Shown here: positions 1 through 6,631 of the stretch, piece after piece
How positions within the stretch are numbered: position 1 is the first letter of the stretch
Layout: each line of letters begins with the position of its first letter
DNA from: Rhodoluna sp.
Lineage (GTDB): Bacteria; Actinomycetota; Actinomycetes; Actinomycetales; Microbacteriaceae
Reading direction: 5' to 3'
DNA: 11,669 nt
Assembly (NCBI GenBank): GCA_016462375.1
Contig: JAEMTJ010000015.1
Location: 1 to 11,669, forward strand
Program-made: the position numbers and the translations under genes
Notes under the pieces: generated by a model
Database searches by the model: none
The model's input: the letters and a program-made list of their open reading frames with translations, nothing else
What the model was told of the DNA's origin: nothing

Positions 1-87
1 CGTCTGTGTACTTTTGAGGTTGATTGTTCGGCGGCGAGTTTGTCTGCAACAATTGCAGCAATTTGCGTGAAACTTGAGACACTATGA
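1..87 (+). CDS. aroK: Shikimate kinase, C-terminal end only (partial)
   Basis: The frame starting at base 1 stays open for 28 codons and stops at TGA 85-87. The peptide (RLCTFEVDCSAASLSATIAA, then ICVKLETL) resembles the C-terminal helix region of actinobacterial shikimate kinases, where a beta-strand ending in 'VDT' or 'VDC' is followed by a helix ending in 'I...L'. Shikimate kinase phosphorylates shikimate at O3 using ATP, the fifth step of chorismate synthesis. The P-loop and substrate-binding residues lie before the window, so activity cannot be judged. Its stop codon overlaps the aroB start in an ATGA arrangement, as expected for the usual aroK-aroB pair, and this context carries much of the identification. 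Confidence 0.75.
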   Translation, partial: RLCTFEVDCSAASLSATIAAICVKLETL

Positions 88-1160
88 ATTTTGAAGCAAT
101 AAGAGCAGATGGACAACCAGGATACGAGATTCTTCTAGGGCGTGGTTTGCTCGATGAGTTAGCTGATGCACTCGGATCAGCGGTTCGTAAGGCTCTAATT
201 GTTTACCCAGAAGCCTTAGAAGCTAGCGCAACGTTTATTGCGGAAACCCTCCGCTCTAAATCCAAGGAAGTTTGGCTATTCCCGGTCGCTGATGGCGAAT
301 CTGCGAAAACGGACCAATGGTTGGGGGCGGCTTGGTCGTACCTGGGACAAGCAGAATTTTCTCGCTCTGATGCTGTTATTGGTTTAGGTGGAGGAGCAAC
401 AACAGACCTTGCCGGTTTCATCGCCGCAACTTGGCTTCGTGGCATTGCAGTTGTGCAAGTGCCAACGACCCTTCTTGGCATGGTTGACGCAGCTATCGGT
501 GGCAAAACTGGAATAAACACTTTGGAAGGTAAAAACCTTGTTGGCGCTTTTCATGAACCAAAAGCTGTGTTGGCTGATCTAGATTCGCTAGAAGCGCTTC
601 CTAAAATAGAACTCATCTCCGGCTTCGGGGAGATTGTGAAATATGGTTTTATTGCTGATTCAAAGATTCTGGATCTAATTGAAGAAGACGTTGACGATGC
701 TAGAGACACTAAGTCGGAACGTTTTGCTGAACTGGTAAAGCGGTCCATCGCGATCAAAGCGGAGGTTGTTGCTGCGGATTTCAAAGAGAGTTCTCGACGA
801 GAGATACTCAACTATGGGCACACTCTTGCCCACTCAATAGAGCTGGTTGAGCACTACAAATGGCGTCATGGTCACGCGGTAGCTGTTGGGCTCGTCTTTG
901 CTGCGGAGCTTGGAAGACTTTCTGGAAGATTAGATGACTCAACAGCTGACCGTCACCGAAGCATCCTAGAGCTGCTTCAACTGCCAACTAGTTACCCAGC
1001 AGACCGTTGGGAGAGCATTTTTACCGGGATGCAAGTTGATAAGAAGAGCCGTGGTGGAATACTGCGGTTCGTTGTACTCGATGGACTCAATAAACCTGGC
1101 ATGTTGGAAGCGCCAACTAAGGATATGCTCTTCGCTGCCTATTCTGAAATCGCTTCGTAG
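84..1160 (+). CDS. aroB: 3-dehydroquinate synthase
   Basis: Cytosolic NAD- and metal-dependent enzyme converting DAHP to 3-dehydroquinate, the second step of the shikimate pathway. The 358-residue product has the usual length. Visible motifs: the nucleotide-binding GGGATTDLAGF (102-112), the PTT and GGKTGIN stretch (127-145), GFGEIVKYG (180-188) containing the first metal ligand E183, NYGHTLAHSIE (243-253) with metal ligand H246, RHGHAVAVG (261-269) with metal ligand H262, and DKKSRGG (319-325) with the conserved lysines. Metal ligands are assigned by alignment from memory with characterised AroB proteins. The ATG overlaps the aroK stop by four bases (ATGA); no strong Shine-Dalgarno sequence is seen, so translation is probably coupled to aroK. 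aroQ follows after 16 bases. Confidence 0.98.
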   Translation: MNFEAIRADGQPGYEILLGRGLLDELADALGSAVRKALIVYPEALEASATFIAETLRSKSKEVWLFPVADGESAKTDQWLGAAWSYLGQAEFSRSDAVIGLGGGATTDLAGFIAATWLRGIAVVQVPTTLLGMVDAAIGGKTGINTLEGKNLVGAFHEPKAVLADLDSLEALPKIELISGFGEIVKYGFIADSKILDLIEEDVDDARDTKSERFAELVKRSIAIKAEVVAADFKESSRREILNYGHTLAHSIELVEHYKWRHGHAVAVGLVFAAELGRLSGRLDDSTADRHRSILELLQLPTSYPADRWESIFTGMQVDKKSRGGILRFVVLDGLNKPGMLEAPTKDMLFAAYSEIAS

Positions 1161-1176
1161 CCAGTAGATTTGTTGA

Positions 1177-1611
1177 ATGAAGAATATCCTTGTACTCAAT
1201 GGACCAAATCTTAACCGGCTGGGCTCACGCGAACCTGACGTTTATGGTAGCGCGAGTTACGCAGACCTAGCTAGCAGCCTCAGCGAATTAGCCGCTGATC
1301 TGGCTGTGTCTGTTGAGCTCAAGCAAACTAATGACGAGGCTGAGCTCATAGGCTGGCTTCACCAAGCTGTAGATTCCAAGATTGACGTGATACTAAACCC
1401 TGCAGCTTTCACTCATTACTCATATGCACTCCGCGATGCCTGCGCCATGGTGACCACAGCTGGATTGAAATTGGTTGAGGTCCACATCTCAAACCCACAC
1501 TCGAGAGAAGAATTCCGTCACAAATCAGTCATATCTGCCGTTGCTACCGGAGTCATTGCTGGATTTGGACTTGATTCATACCGGCTAGCACTTCGCCAAC
1601 TGGCACACTGA
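1177..1611 (+). CDS. aroQ: 3-dehydroquinate dehydratase, type II
   Basis: Catalyses anti-elimination of water from 3-dehydroquinate to give 3-dehydroshikimate, directly after AroB. The 144-residue length and motifs are those of the dodecameric type II enzyme, not the Schiff-base type I (AroD) fold. Seen: NGPNLNRLGSREP (8-20) with flexible-loop R18, the catalytic tyrosine in DVYG (Y23), NPAAFTHYS (74-82) with N74 and H80, and EVHISNPHSREEFR (101-114) with the general-acid H103 and substrate-binding residues. The roles of these residues are known from the Mycobacterium tuberculosis and Streptomyces enzymes. The start is the first ATG after aroB and leaves no room for an upstream alternative with the motif in register; no clear Shine-Dalgarno is visible. 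The gene ends 48 bases before efp. Confidence 0.98.
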   Translation: MKNILVLNGPNLNRLGSREPDVYGSASYADLASSLSELAADLAVSVELKQTNDEAELIGWLHQAVDSKIDVILNPAAFTHYSYALRDACAMVTTAGLKLVEVHISNPHSREEFRHKSVISAVATGVIAGFGLDSYRLALRQLAH

Positions 1612-1619
1612 TAAACTGC

Positions 1620-1639
1620 TATAGGCCATTTGGCCAATA
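1620..1639. repeat. Short imperfect dyad in the aroQ-efp gap
   Basis: In the 48-base gap, the arms GGCCA (1624-1628) and TGGCC (1631-1635) are inverted copies. Symmetry extends outward through TAT (1620-1622) and ATA (1637-1639) after one mismatch. As RNA it gives only a four-base-pair GGCC stem with a four-base loop plus a weak AU extension; as DNA it could be an operator. There is no following T-run, so it is not an intrinsic terminator. TATAGG at 1620-1625 could serve as a -10 element, but I see no convincing -35. Function unknown. Confidence 0.35.
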
Positions 1640-1659
1640 ACTCACCAGCGAGGCTCAAA

Positions 1660-2223
1660 ATGGCAACAAGCAATGACCTTAAGAACGGCATAGTTCTTAA
1701 TATGGATAACCAGCTTTGGTCTGTAATCGAATTCCAGCACGTTAAACCCGGTAAGGGTCCAGCATTTGTGCGTACCAAGTTGAAGAACGTCATTTCAGGC
1801 AAGGTCATCGATCGAACCCTCAATGCCGGAGTCAAGATTGACATCGCAACCGTTGATAAACGCGAGATGCAGTATCTATACGGCGATTCTGATGGCTTTG
1901 TGTTCATGGATACCCAGGACTACAACCAAGTCACGCTTACCAACGAACTGGTCGGCGATGCAGTGAACTACTTGCTTGAAAATCAGCAGGCTGTCGTTGC
2001 GATCCATGAGGGTAACCCGATTTACGTTGAGCTCCCTGCCTCCGTCGTTCTTGAAATCACATTCACAGAGCCGGGACTACAAGGCGATCGTTCTAGCGGT
2101 GGCACCAAGCCGGCGACAGTTGAAACAGGACTGCAAATACAGGTTCCCCTGTTTGTCGAGCAGGGAACAAAAGTTAAGGTGGACACCAGAACCGGTGATT
2201 ACCTTGGCCGAGTAACAGACTGA
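1660..2223 (+). CDS. efp: Elongation factor P
   Basis: Translation factor that binds the ribosome between the P and E sites and relieves stalling at polyproline stretches. The 187-residue product has the KOW-like N-domain (about 1-62), the central OB domain (about 65-125) and the C-terminal OB domain ending in VDTRTGDYLGRV. The tip loop reads KPGKGPAF with K32 at the tip. This PGKGP loop is the actinobacterial type reported to work without lysine modification, so no EpmA/EpmB or rhamnosylation partner is needed; that is family knowledge, not visible here. The start ATG at 1660 is preferred over an in-frame TTG at 1630 because the product then begins MATSNDLKNG, the family's usual N-terminus, and a GAGG-type ribosome site (about 1650-1653) lies 6-7 bases upstream. 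nusB starts two bases after the stop. Confidence 0.97.
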   Translation: MATSNDLKNGIVLNMDNQLWSVIEFQHVKPGKGPAFVRTKLKNVISGKVIDRTLNAGVKIDIATVDKREMQYLYGDSDGFVFMDTQDYNQVTLTNELVGDAVNYLLENQQAVVAIHEGNPIYVELPASVVLEITFTEPGLQGDRSSGGTKPATVETGLQIQVPLFVEQGTKVKVDTRTGDYLGRVTD

Positions 2224-2225
2224 TC

Positions 2226-2642
2226 TTGAGCGCTAGATCTAAGGCAAGAAAGCGCGCAGTTGATGCGCTTTACGCCGCCGAACTCCGTGATGGCATGCCA
2301 ACTGAACTGCTTGCCGAAACTAAAACACAGGTAGAAGACAGACAGAATCAGGATGAAATCTTCGATTTCGCCCTAGAACTAGTCACTGGCGTGTTATCAA
2401 ATCAAATAGAGATTGACGAGACCATCAGCTCAATGGCTCAGAACTGGTCAATAGATCGTATGCCGGCTGTGGATAGGGCAATTTTGAGACTCGGAATCTA
2501 TGAGATTTCCTATGCTGGGCTAGAACCAGCGGTAGCAATAAGTGAAGCAGTTGCCTTAGCCAATGAACTAAGTACGGATGACTCTGGCACATTTGTAAAC
2601 GGAATCCTTGCGGCAGTAGCTGCGACCCGCAAACCAATCTAG
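2226..2642 (+). CDS. nusB: Transcription antitermination factor NusB
   Basis: All-helical RNA-binding protein that, with NusE (S10), recognises boxA in rRNA leaders and supports processive rRNA transcription. The 138-residue product starts with the arginine-rich segment ARSKARKRAVDALYAAEL (3-20) used in boxA contact and ends with the typical helices AVDRAILRLGIYE and AVAISEAVALANELSTDDSGTFVNGILA in succession. The start codon is TTG: the next ATG (codon 24) would delete the RNA-binding arginines, so TTG is well supported. It lies two bases after the efp stop with no strong Shine-Dalgarno, so translation is probably coupled to efp. In Streptomyces bldD sits between nusB and pyrR; nothing of that kind is present here. 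Confidence 0.96.
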   Translation: MSARSKARKRAVDALYAAELRDGMPTELLAETKTQVEDRQNQDEIFDFALELVTGVLSNQIEIDETISSMAQNWSIDRMPAVDRAILRLGIYEISYAGLEPAVAISEAVALANELSTDDSGTFVNGILAAVAATRKPI

Positions 2643-2669
2643 TCAAATCCTTGCTCTGTGAGTTAGACT
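2641..2669 (+). promoter_or_regulatory. Possible promoter of the pyr operon
   Basis: TAGACT at 2664-2669 fits the actinobacterial -10 pattern TANNNT. TAGTCA at 2640-2645, 18 bases upstream, matches four of six bases of TTGACA. This would start transcription near 2675-2677, just before the PyrR-binding hairpin, giving a leader of about 46 bases. The elements are weak and lie immediately after nusB, so transcription may equally run through from upstream. This is inference from pattern only. Confidence 0.3.
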
Positions 2670-2681
2670 GAATGAAATTCA

Positions 2682-2714
2682 TCCTTTAAACGCGTCCTGT
2701 GAGGCGCAGAAGGA
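2682..2714 (+). promoter_or_regulatory. PyrR-binding hairpin sequestering the pyrR ribosome site
   Basis: The RNA matches the PyrR-binding consensus ARUCCNGNGAGGYU at 2693-2706, with the invariant UCC-N-G-N-GAGG core intact. Upper stem: G2692-C2707, C2693-G2706, G2694-C2705, U2695-G2704 wobble and C2696-G2703, closing the hexaloop CUGUGA (2697-2702), the same layout as the Bacillus sites. The consensus A-U pair is replaced by C-G (2693/2706), a compensatory change. Below an internal loop rich in A (2687-2691 against 2708-2709), UCCUU (2682-2686) pairs with AAGGA (2710-2714), which is most of the Shine-Dalgarno of pyrR. No terminator follows, so the likely mechanism is UMP-promoted PyrR binding that blocks translation initiation, as described for Mycobacterium smegmatis, rather than transcription attenuation. 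Confidence 0.85.
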
Positions 2715-2721
2715 GGTGGGC

Positions 2722-3261
2722 GTGACTACACGCACCGTCTTAGATGCTCAAGATATTGAGCGAGCGATAATTCGCATTTCCCATGAAATTGTTGAAGCCA
2801 ACCAAGGCGTAGATAACCTTGTTTTACTTGGAATACCAACTAGAGGAGTATTTCTAGCTGAACGCATCGGCAAAGCTATCAACAACAACTATCCAGATTT
2901 CAATATGAAACAAGGTATTGGACGCCTCGATGTCACTATGCACAGGGATGACCTATCTAAAAACCCTGGCAAAACAGTCACGGCAACACACATCCCGGTT
3001 GCAGATATTTCATCAAGCACAGTGGTCCTAGTTGATGACGTCTTGTTCAGCGGGAGAACTGTTAGAGCGGCTTTAGATGCATTAGTGTCTTTTGGCAGGC
3101 CTAAGGCCGTGCGCCTAGCCGTTCTTGTAGACCGTGGCCATCGTGAATTGCCGATCAGAGCCGACTATGTAGGTAAGAATCTTCCGACGAATTTCTCCGA
3201 AAGAATAAGTGTTCGACTAAGTGAATCAGACGGTGAACAGTCGGTGGTGATTGAGCAATGA
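2722..3261 (+). CDS. pyrR: Bifunctional pyr operon RNA-binding regulator / uracil phosphoribosyltransferase PyrR
   Basis: Senses UMP/UTP versus PRPP and binds pyr leader RNA; many members also convert uracil and PRPP to UMP. The product (179 residues from GTG 2722) has a phosphoribosyltransferase fold: LVLLGIPTRGVFLAERI (33-49), the PRPP loop VVLVDDVLFSGRTVRAALDA (101-120) and LVDRGHRELPIRADYVGKN (135-153), all standard for PyrR. The start at 2722 is chosen because AGGAGG (2711-2716) sits five bases upstream; an in-frame GTG at 2716 overlaps that ribosome site and is unlikely. The gene lies immediately behind its own predicted binding hairpin, so it probably autoregulates the operon. Its TGA overlaps the pyrB ATG by four bases. 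Confidence 0.96.
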   Translation: MTTRTVLDAQDIERAIIRISHEIVEANQGVDNLVLLGIPTRGVFLAERIGKAINNNYPDFNMKQGIGRLDVTMHRDDLSKNPGKTVTATHIPVADISSSTVVLVDDVLFSGRTVRAALDALVSFGRPKAVRLAVLVDRGHRELPIRADYVGKNLPTNFSERISVRLSESDGEQSVVIEQ

Positions 3262-4205
3262 AGCACTTACTCAGCATCAACGACCTAACTAAAACAGAAG
3301 CGCTGGACATTCTGAATCTTTCATTAGAGATGCAAAAAGTTAACTCGCGAGACGTTAAGAAGTTGCCTGCGCTTACTGGAAGAACCGTTGCCAATCTGTT
3401 CTTTGAGGATTCAACTAGAACAAGAATCTCCTTTGAGCTCGCAGCAAAAAGATTGTCTGCCGACGTTATAAATTTCACCGCAAAGGGGTCATCAATAAGC
3501 AAAGGTGAGTCACTCAAGGACACAGTGCAAACTCTAGAGGCAATGGGTGTTGAGGCCCTCATCGTTCGACACAATTACAGTGGCGCTGCAAATACAATCG
3601 CCAACTCCAAATGGTCAAAAGCATCTGTTATTAACGCCGGCGACGGTACCCATGAACACCCAACCCAAGCGCTGTTGGATGCACTTACTATTAGACAGCG
3701 AATCTTCGGCAGAGATAACTTGAACGATCTCTCTGGGCTCCGAGTTCTAATTGTCGGCGACATCCTGCATTCTCGTGTTGCAAGGTCGAACATTCTTCTG
3801 CTTCGGACGCTAGGCGCAACAGTTGCGGTATGCGGTCCGGCAACGTTGATACCCGAAGGGATTGAAAACCTATGTGACTTCGTCTTCTATAATCTCGACG
3901 AAGCTCTAGGAGCGGATTTTGATGCAGTAATGATGCTGCGCATTCAGGCAGAGCGAATGAACTCAGCGTTTATGCCTAACGCAGCCGAGTATTCAAGTGG
4001 TTGGGGATTGGGTGATTCAAGATTCTCCAAGTTGAACTCGAAAACCCTAATACTTCACCCTGGCCCAATGAATCGTGGATTAGAGATTTCTTCAGCAGCA
4101 GCAGATTCAGAACAGTCCGCAATTTTAGATCAAGTCACCAACGGGGTGGCTGTGAGAATGGCTGTTCTATACAAACTATTAGCACAGGAGCAGAGCAATG
4201 GGTAA
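3258..4205 (+). CDS. pyrB: Aspartate carbamoyltransferase, catalytic subunit
   Basis: Condenses carbamoyl phosphate with aspartate to N-carbamoyl-aspartate, the committed pyrimidine step. The 315-residue length is normal. Motifs: carbamoyl-phosphate site STRTR (52-56), the SSISKGES loop (78-85) with K82 donated to the neighbouring active site, RH (104-105), HPTQALLD (134-141), GDILHSRVARSN (167-178), the aspartate-binding MMLRIQAER (225-233) and HPGPMNRGLEI (267-277). No pyrI regulatory subunit is nearby, as expected outside enterobacteria, so control is presumably through PyrR and CarB feedback. The start overlaps the pyrR stop (ATGA), and the end overlaps pyrC by eight bases. Confidence 0.98.
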   Translation: MKHLLSINDLTKTEALDILNLSLEMQKVNSRDVKKLPALTGRTVANLFFEDSTRTRISFELAAKRLSADVINFTAKGSSISKGESLKDTVQTLEAMGVEALIVRHNYSGAANTIANSKWSKASVINAGDGTHEHPTQALLDALTIRQRIFGRDNLNDLSGLRVLIVGDILHSRVARSNILLLRTLGATVAVCGPATLIPEGIENLCDFVFYNLDEALGADFDAVMMLRIQAERMNSAFMPNAAEYSSGWGLGDSRFSKLNSKTLILHPGPMNRGLEISSAAADSEQSAILDQVTNGVAVRMAVLYKLLAQEQSNG

Positions 4206-5499
4206 CCCTCTCACAATTTTTAGAAATGTATCGCTCGCTAACGGTGATTTTGTGGACATTGCTGTTCAAGGTAATCAAATCCTTGAGCTGGGGCCAAAAC
4301 TTAGCAGCCAAGGTGCTGAAATTGATTGCTCAGGACTAATTGCTCTGCAGGGTTTCGTTGATCTGCACACTCACCTAAGAGAACCAGGTTTTGAACAAAG
4401 CGAGACTATTCTCACCGGCTCTAGAGCAGCAGCAATGGGAGGATTTACGGCGGTTCACGCAATGGCTAATACGTCGCCAGTCGCAGATAATGCTGCAGTA
4501 GTTGAGCAGGTATTTGCACTGGGTAAGTCAGCCGGCTACGTTCATGTTCAGCCAATCGGCGCTGTTACCAAGAATCTCGAAGGTGAGTCACTTGCTGATT
4601 TGCTCAAGATGAATCAGTCTCGAGCGCAAGTTACGGTTTTCAGCGACGATGGGAAATGTGTATCTGACTCTTTACTTATGCGGCGGGCGCTTGAGTACGT
4701 AAAGGCCTTTGGGGGAGTGATAGCACAGCATGCACAAGACCCCAACCTAACCGTTGACGCTCAGATGAACGAGAGCACATTGGCTTTTGAATTAGGGCTA
4801 ACCGGCTGGCCGAGCGTTGCTGAAGAGGCGATTATCGCTCGTGATGTTCTTCTTGCTGAACATGTCGGATCACGTTTGCACGTATGTCATGTTTCAACTG
4901 CGGGTTCAGTCGAAATCATCCGCTGGGCCAAAGCCAGGGGAATCAACGTTACAGCCGAAGTTACTCCACATCACCTTCTGCTTACCGAGGATTTGGTTAG
5001 GGATTATGACCCTGTTTTCAAAGTAAATCCGCCACTTAGATCAAACGATGATGTGCAGGCTCTCAGGGCTGCTGTTGCCGACGGAACCATCGACATAATT
5101 GCTACTGACCACGCACCGCACACTGCCGATAGTAAAGATTGTGAATGGGGTCAAGCTGCCTTCGGAATGATCGGTCTAGAGACTGCGATGAGCGTGGCAA
5201 AAACCGCTCTCGTTGACACCGGCCTTATAAATTGGACACGTCTTGAGCAATTACTATCTTCCAACCCAGCGAACATCAGCGGGCTAGCGCGTCATGGAAA
5301 ACCCCTCAGTATTGGCAATCCAGCGAACATAACTTTCATTAATCCACAGAGCAAGTCAATTGTGAATAATTACAGCCAGAGCAAGAGTTCAAACAACCCT
5401 TATGTTGGGGTCGAACTTTCTGGTCAAGTAGTGCACACACTATTCGAGGGTGTCCTCACCGTCAAAGATGGCCAAATTCAGGAGCTCAACAATGCCTAG
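4198..5499 (+). CDS. pyrC: Dihydroorotase, class I
   Basis: Zinc amidohydrolase that cyclises carbamoyl-aspartate to dihydroorotate. The 433-residue size and motif order are those of the long class I enzymes, not the short E. coli class II type. Visible metal and catalytic residues: DLHTHLREPG (55-64) with H57 and H59, VFSDDGKCV (147-155) with D151, IAQHAQD (175-181) with H178, HVCHVSTAGS (228-237) with H231, and ATDHAPH (302-308) with catalytic D304; substrate-binding NPPLR is at 277-281. The start ATG overlaps the last eight bases of pyrB and is preceded by AGGAG (4186-4190) at seven bases. In many actinobacteria a small membrane-protein gene lies between pyrC and carA; here pyrC overlaps carA directly. 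Confidence 0.98.
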   Translation: MGNPLTIFRNVSLANGDFVDIAVQGNQILELGPKLSSQGAEIDCSGLIALQGFVDLHTHLREPGFEQSETILTGSRAAAMGGFTAVHAMANTSPVADNAAVVEQVFALGKSAGYVHVQPIGAVTKNLEGESLADLLKMNQSRAQVTVFSDDGKCVSDSLLMRRALEYVKAFGGVIAQHAQDPNLTVDAQMNESTLAFELGLTGWPSVAEEAIIARDVLLAEHVGSRLHVCHVSTAGSVEIIRWAKARGINVTAEVTPHHLLLTEDLVRDYDPVFKVNPPLRSNDDVQALRAAVADGTIDIIATDHAPHTADSKDCEWGQAAFGMIGLETAMSVAKTALVDTGLINWTRLEQLLSSNPANISGLARHGKPLSIGNPANITFINPQSKSIVNNYSQSKSSNNPYVGVELSGQVVHTLFEGVLTVKDGQIQELNNA

Positions 5500-6631
5500 A
5501 CATGAAAAAAACGCAATGCTTGTTTTGGAAGATGGTAAATCTTTCAGTGGACACTCGTTTGGCTCTTCAGCTACCACGCTGGGCGAGATTGTTTTCGCAA
5601 CCGGTATGTCCGGCTATCAAGAAACTCTTACCGACCCCTCCTATGCAGGACAGATTGTTGTTCAAACTGCACCGCACATAGGTAACACCGGCATGAACTC
5701 TCGTGATGAGGAATCTGACAGAATCTGGGTTTCAGGTTATGTTGTGCGTGATCTAAGCCGAGTTGTTTCAAACCACAGAAGTGAGCGCAGTCTAGAGACG
5801 GACTTGATTAAGGACAATATCACAGGTATTTCTGGATTGGACACTCGTGCACTTACGCTCCACCTGCGTGATCGTGGTGTCATGAGAGCTGGAATCTTCA
5901 TCGGTGATGCTGCTCAACGACCGTTAGACGAATTGATTGCAACCATCAAAGACTCGGCAGAAATGAAGGGCAGATCTCTCAGCAGTGCGGTTTCAACTGT
6001 AAATAACTATGAGGTTGCCAATGAAGGCATTCTCATCGGAAAAGTTGCCATTGTTGACCTAGGCGTTAAGCGCTCGACTATCGAGAACATGGTCGTCAGA
6101 GGATTGTCGGTTGAGGTTCTTCCAGCCAGTGCTACATTCCAACAGATTTTAGACACGAAACCCGATGCAGTGTTTTATAGCAATGGACCGGGCGACCCTG
6201 AAACAGCTACGTCACAGGTTGAAACTCTCCAGCAGATTCTGCGAGCTGGTATTCCATTTTTTGGAATCTGTTTCGGTAATCAACTGCTGGGTCGAGCACT
6301 AGGTTTTGAGACCTACAAACTTGCCTTTGGGCACCGTGGGATTAACCAGCCGGTTCTCGACAGAAGAACTGGACGTGTGGAAGTCACAGCACATAATCAT
6401 GGCTTTGCAGTTCGAGTGGAAGGCGGAGACGTGGTGGATTCGCCAGCCGGTTTTGGCAAGGTTAAGGTTAGCCACATTTGTCTCAACGATGATGTTGTCG
6501 AAGGTCTCGAGTGTCTCGATCTGCCAGCTTTCTCGGTACAATATCACCCCGAAGCTGCCGCTGGGCCACACGATGCCAACTATTTATTTGATCGATTTGT
6601 CGAAATGATCCAAGCTAAGAAAGTTAACTAA
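5492..6631 (+). CDS. carA: Carbamoyl-phosphate synthase, small (glutaminase) subunit
   Basis: Hydrolyses glutamine and channels ammonia to CarB. The product is 379 residues: an N-terminal CarA domain (about 10-150, with VFATGMSGYQETLTDPSYAGQ nearby at 34-54) and a class I glutamine amidotransferase domain (about 183-375). The catalytic triad is visible: C260 in GICFGNQLL (258-266), and H352 and E354 in YHPEA (351-355); NGPGDP (231-236) is the oxyanion-region motif. The start at ATG 5492 is preferred over an upstream in-frame ATG at 5450 because AGGAG (5480-5484) lies seven bases ahead and family similarity begins only near residue 9. It overlaps pyrC by eight bases, and its TAA shares one base with the carB ATG. 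Confidence 0.97.
   Translation: MPRHEKNAMLVLEDGKSFSGHSFGSSATTLGEIVFATGMSGYQETLTDPSYAGQIVVQTAPHIGNTGMNSRDEESDRIWVSGYVVRDLSRVVSNHRSERSLETDLIKDNITGISGLDTRALTLHLRDRGVMRAGIFIGDAAQRPLDELIATIKDSAEMKGRSLSSAVSTVNNYEVANEGILIGKVAIVDLGVKRSTIENMVVRGLSVEVLPASATFQQILDTKPDAVFYSNGPGDPETATSQVETLQQILRAGIPFFGICFGNQLLGRALGFETYKLAFGHRGINQPVLDRRTGRVEVTAHNHGFAVRVEGGDVVDSPAGFGKVKVSHICLNDDVVEGLECLDLPAFSVQYHPEAAAGPHDANYLFDRFVEMIQAKKVN

Noticed and set aside
1630..1659. TTG at 1630 as an earlier efp start
   Set aside because: It adds ten residues without family support; ATG 1660 has a ribosome site and gives the standard N-terminus.
1518..1907. Minus-strand open frame of 129 codons, and similar ones at 203-520 and 3155-3574
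   Set aside because: They lie opposite well-supported genes, show no recognisable domain and have no ribosome site context; they are antisense shadows.
2716..2721. GTG at 2716 as the pyrR start
   Set aside because: It overlaps the AGGAGG ribosome site itself; GTG 2722 has proper spacing.
4096..4107. Short AGC/CAG triplet run in pyrB
   Set aside because: Only about four units encoding alanine and serine codons; not a meaningful repeat tract.
5450..5491. ATG at 5450 as the carA start
   Set aside because: It would overlap pyrC by 50 bases with residues unlike CarA; ATG 5492 has AGGAG seven bases upstream.
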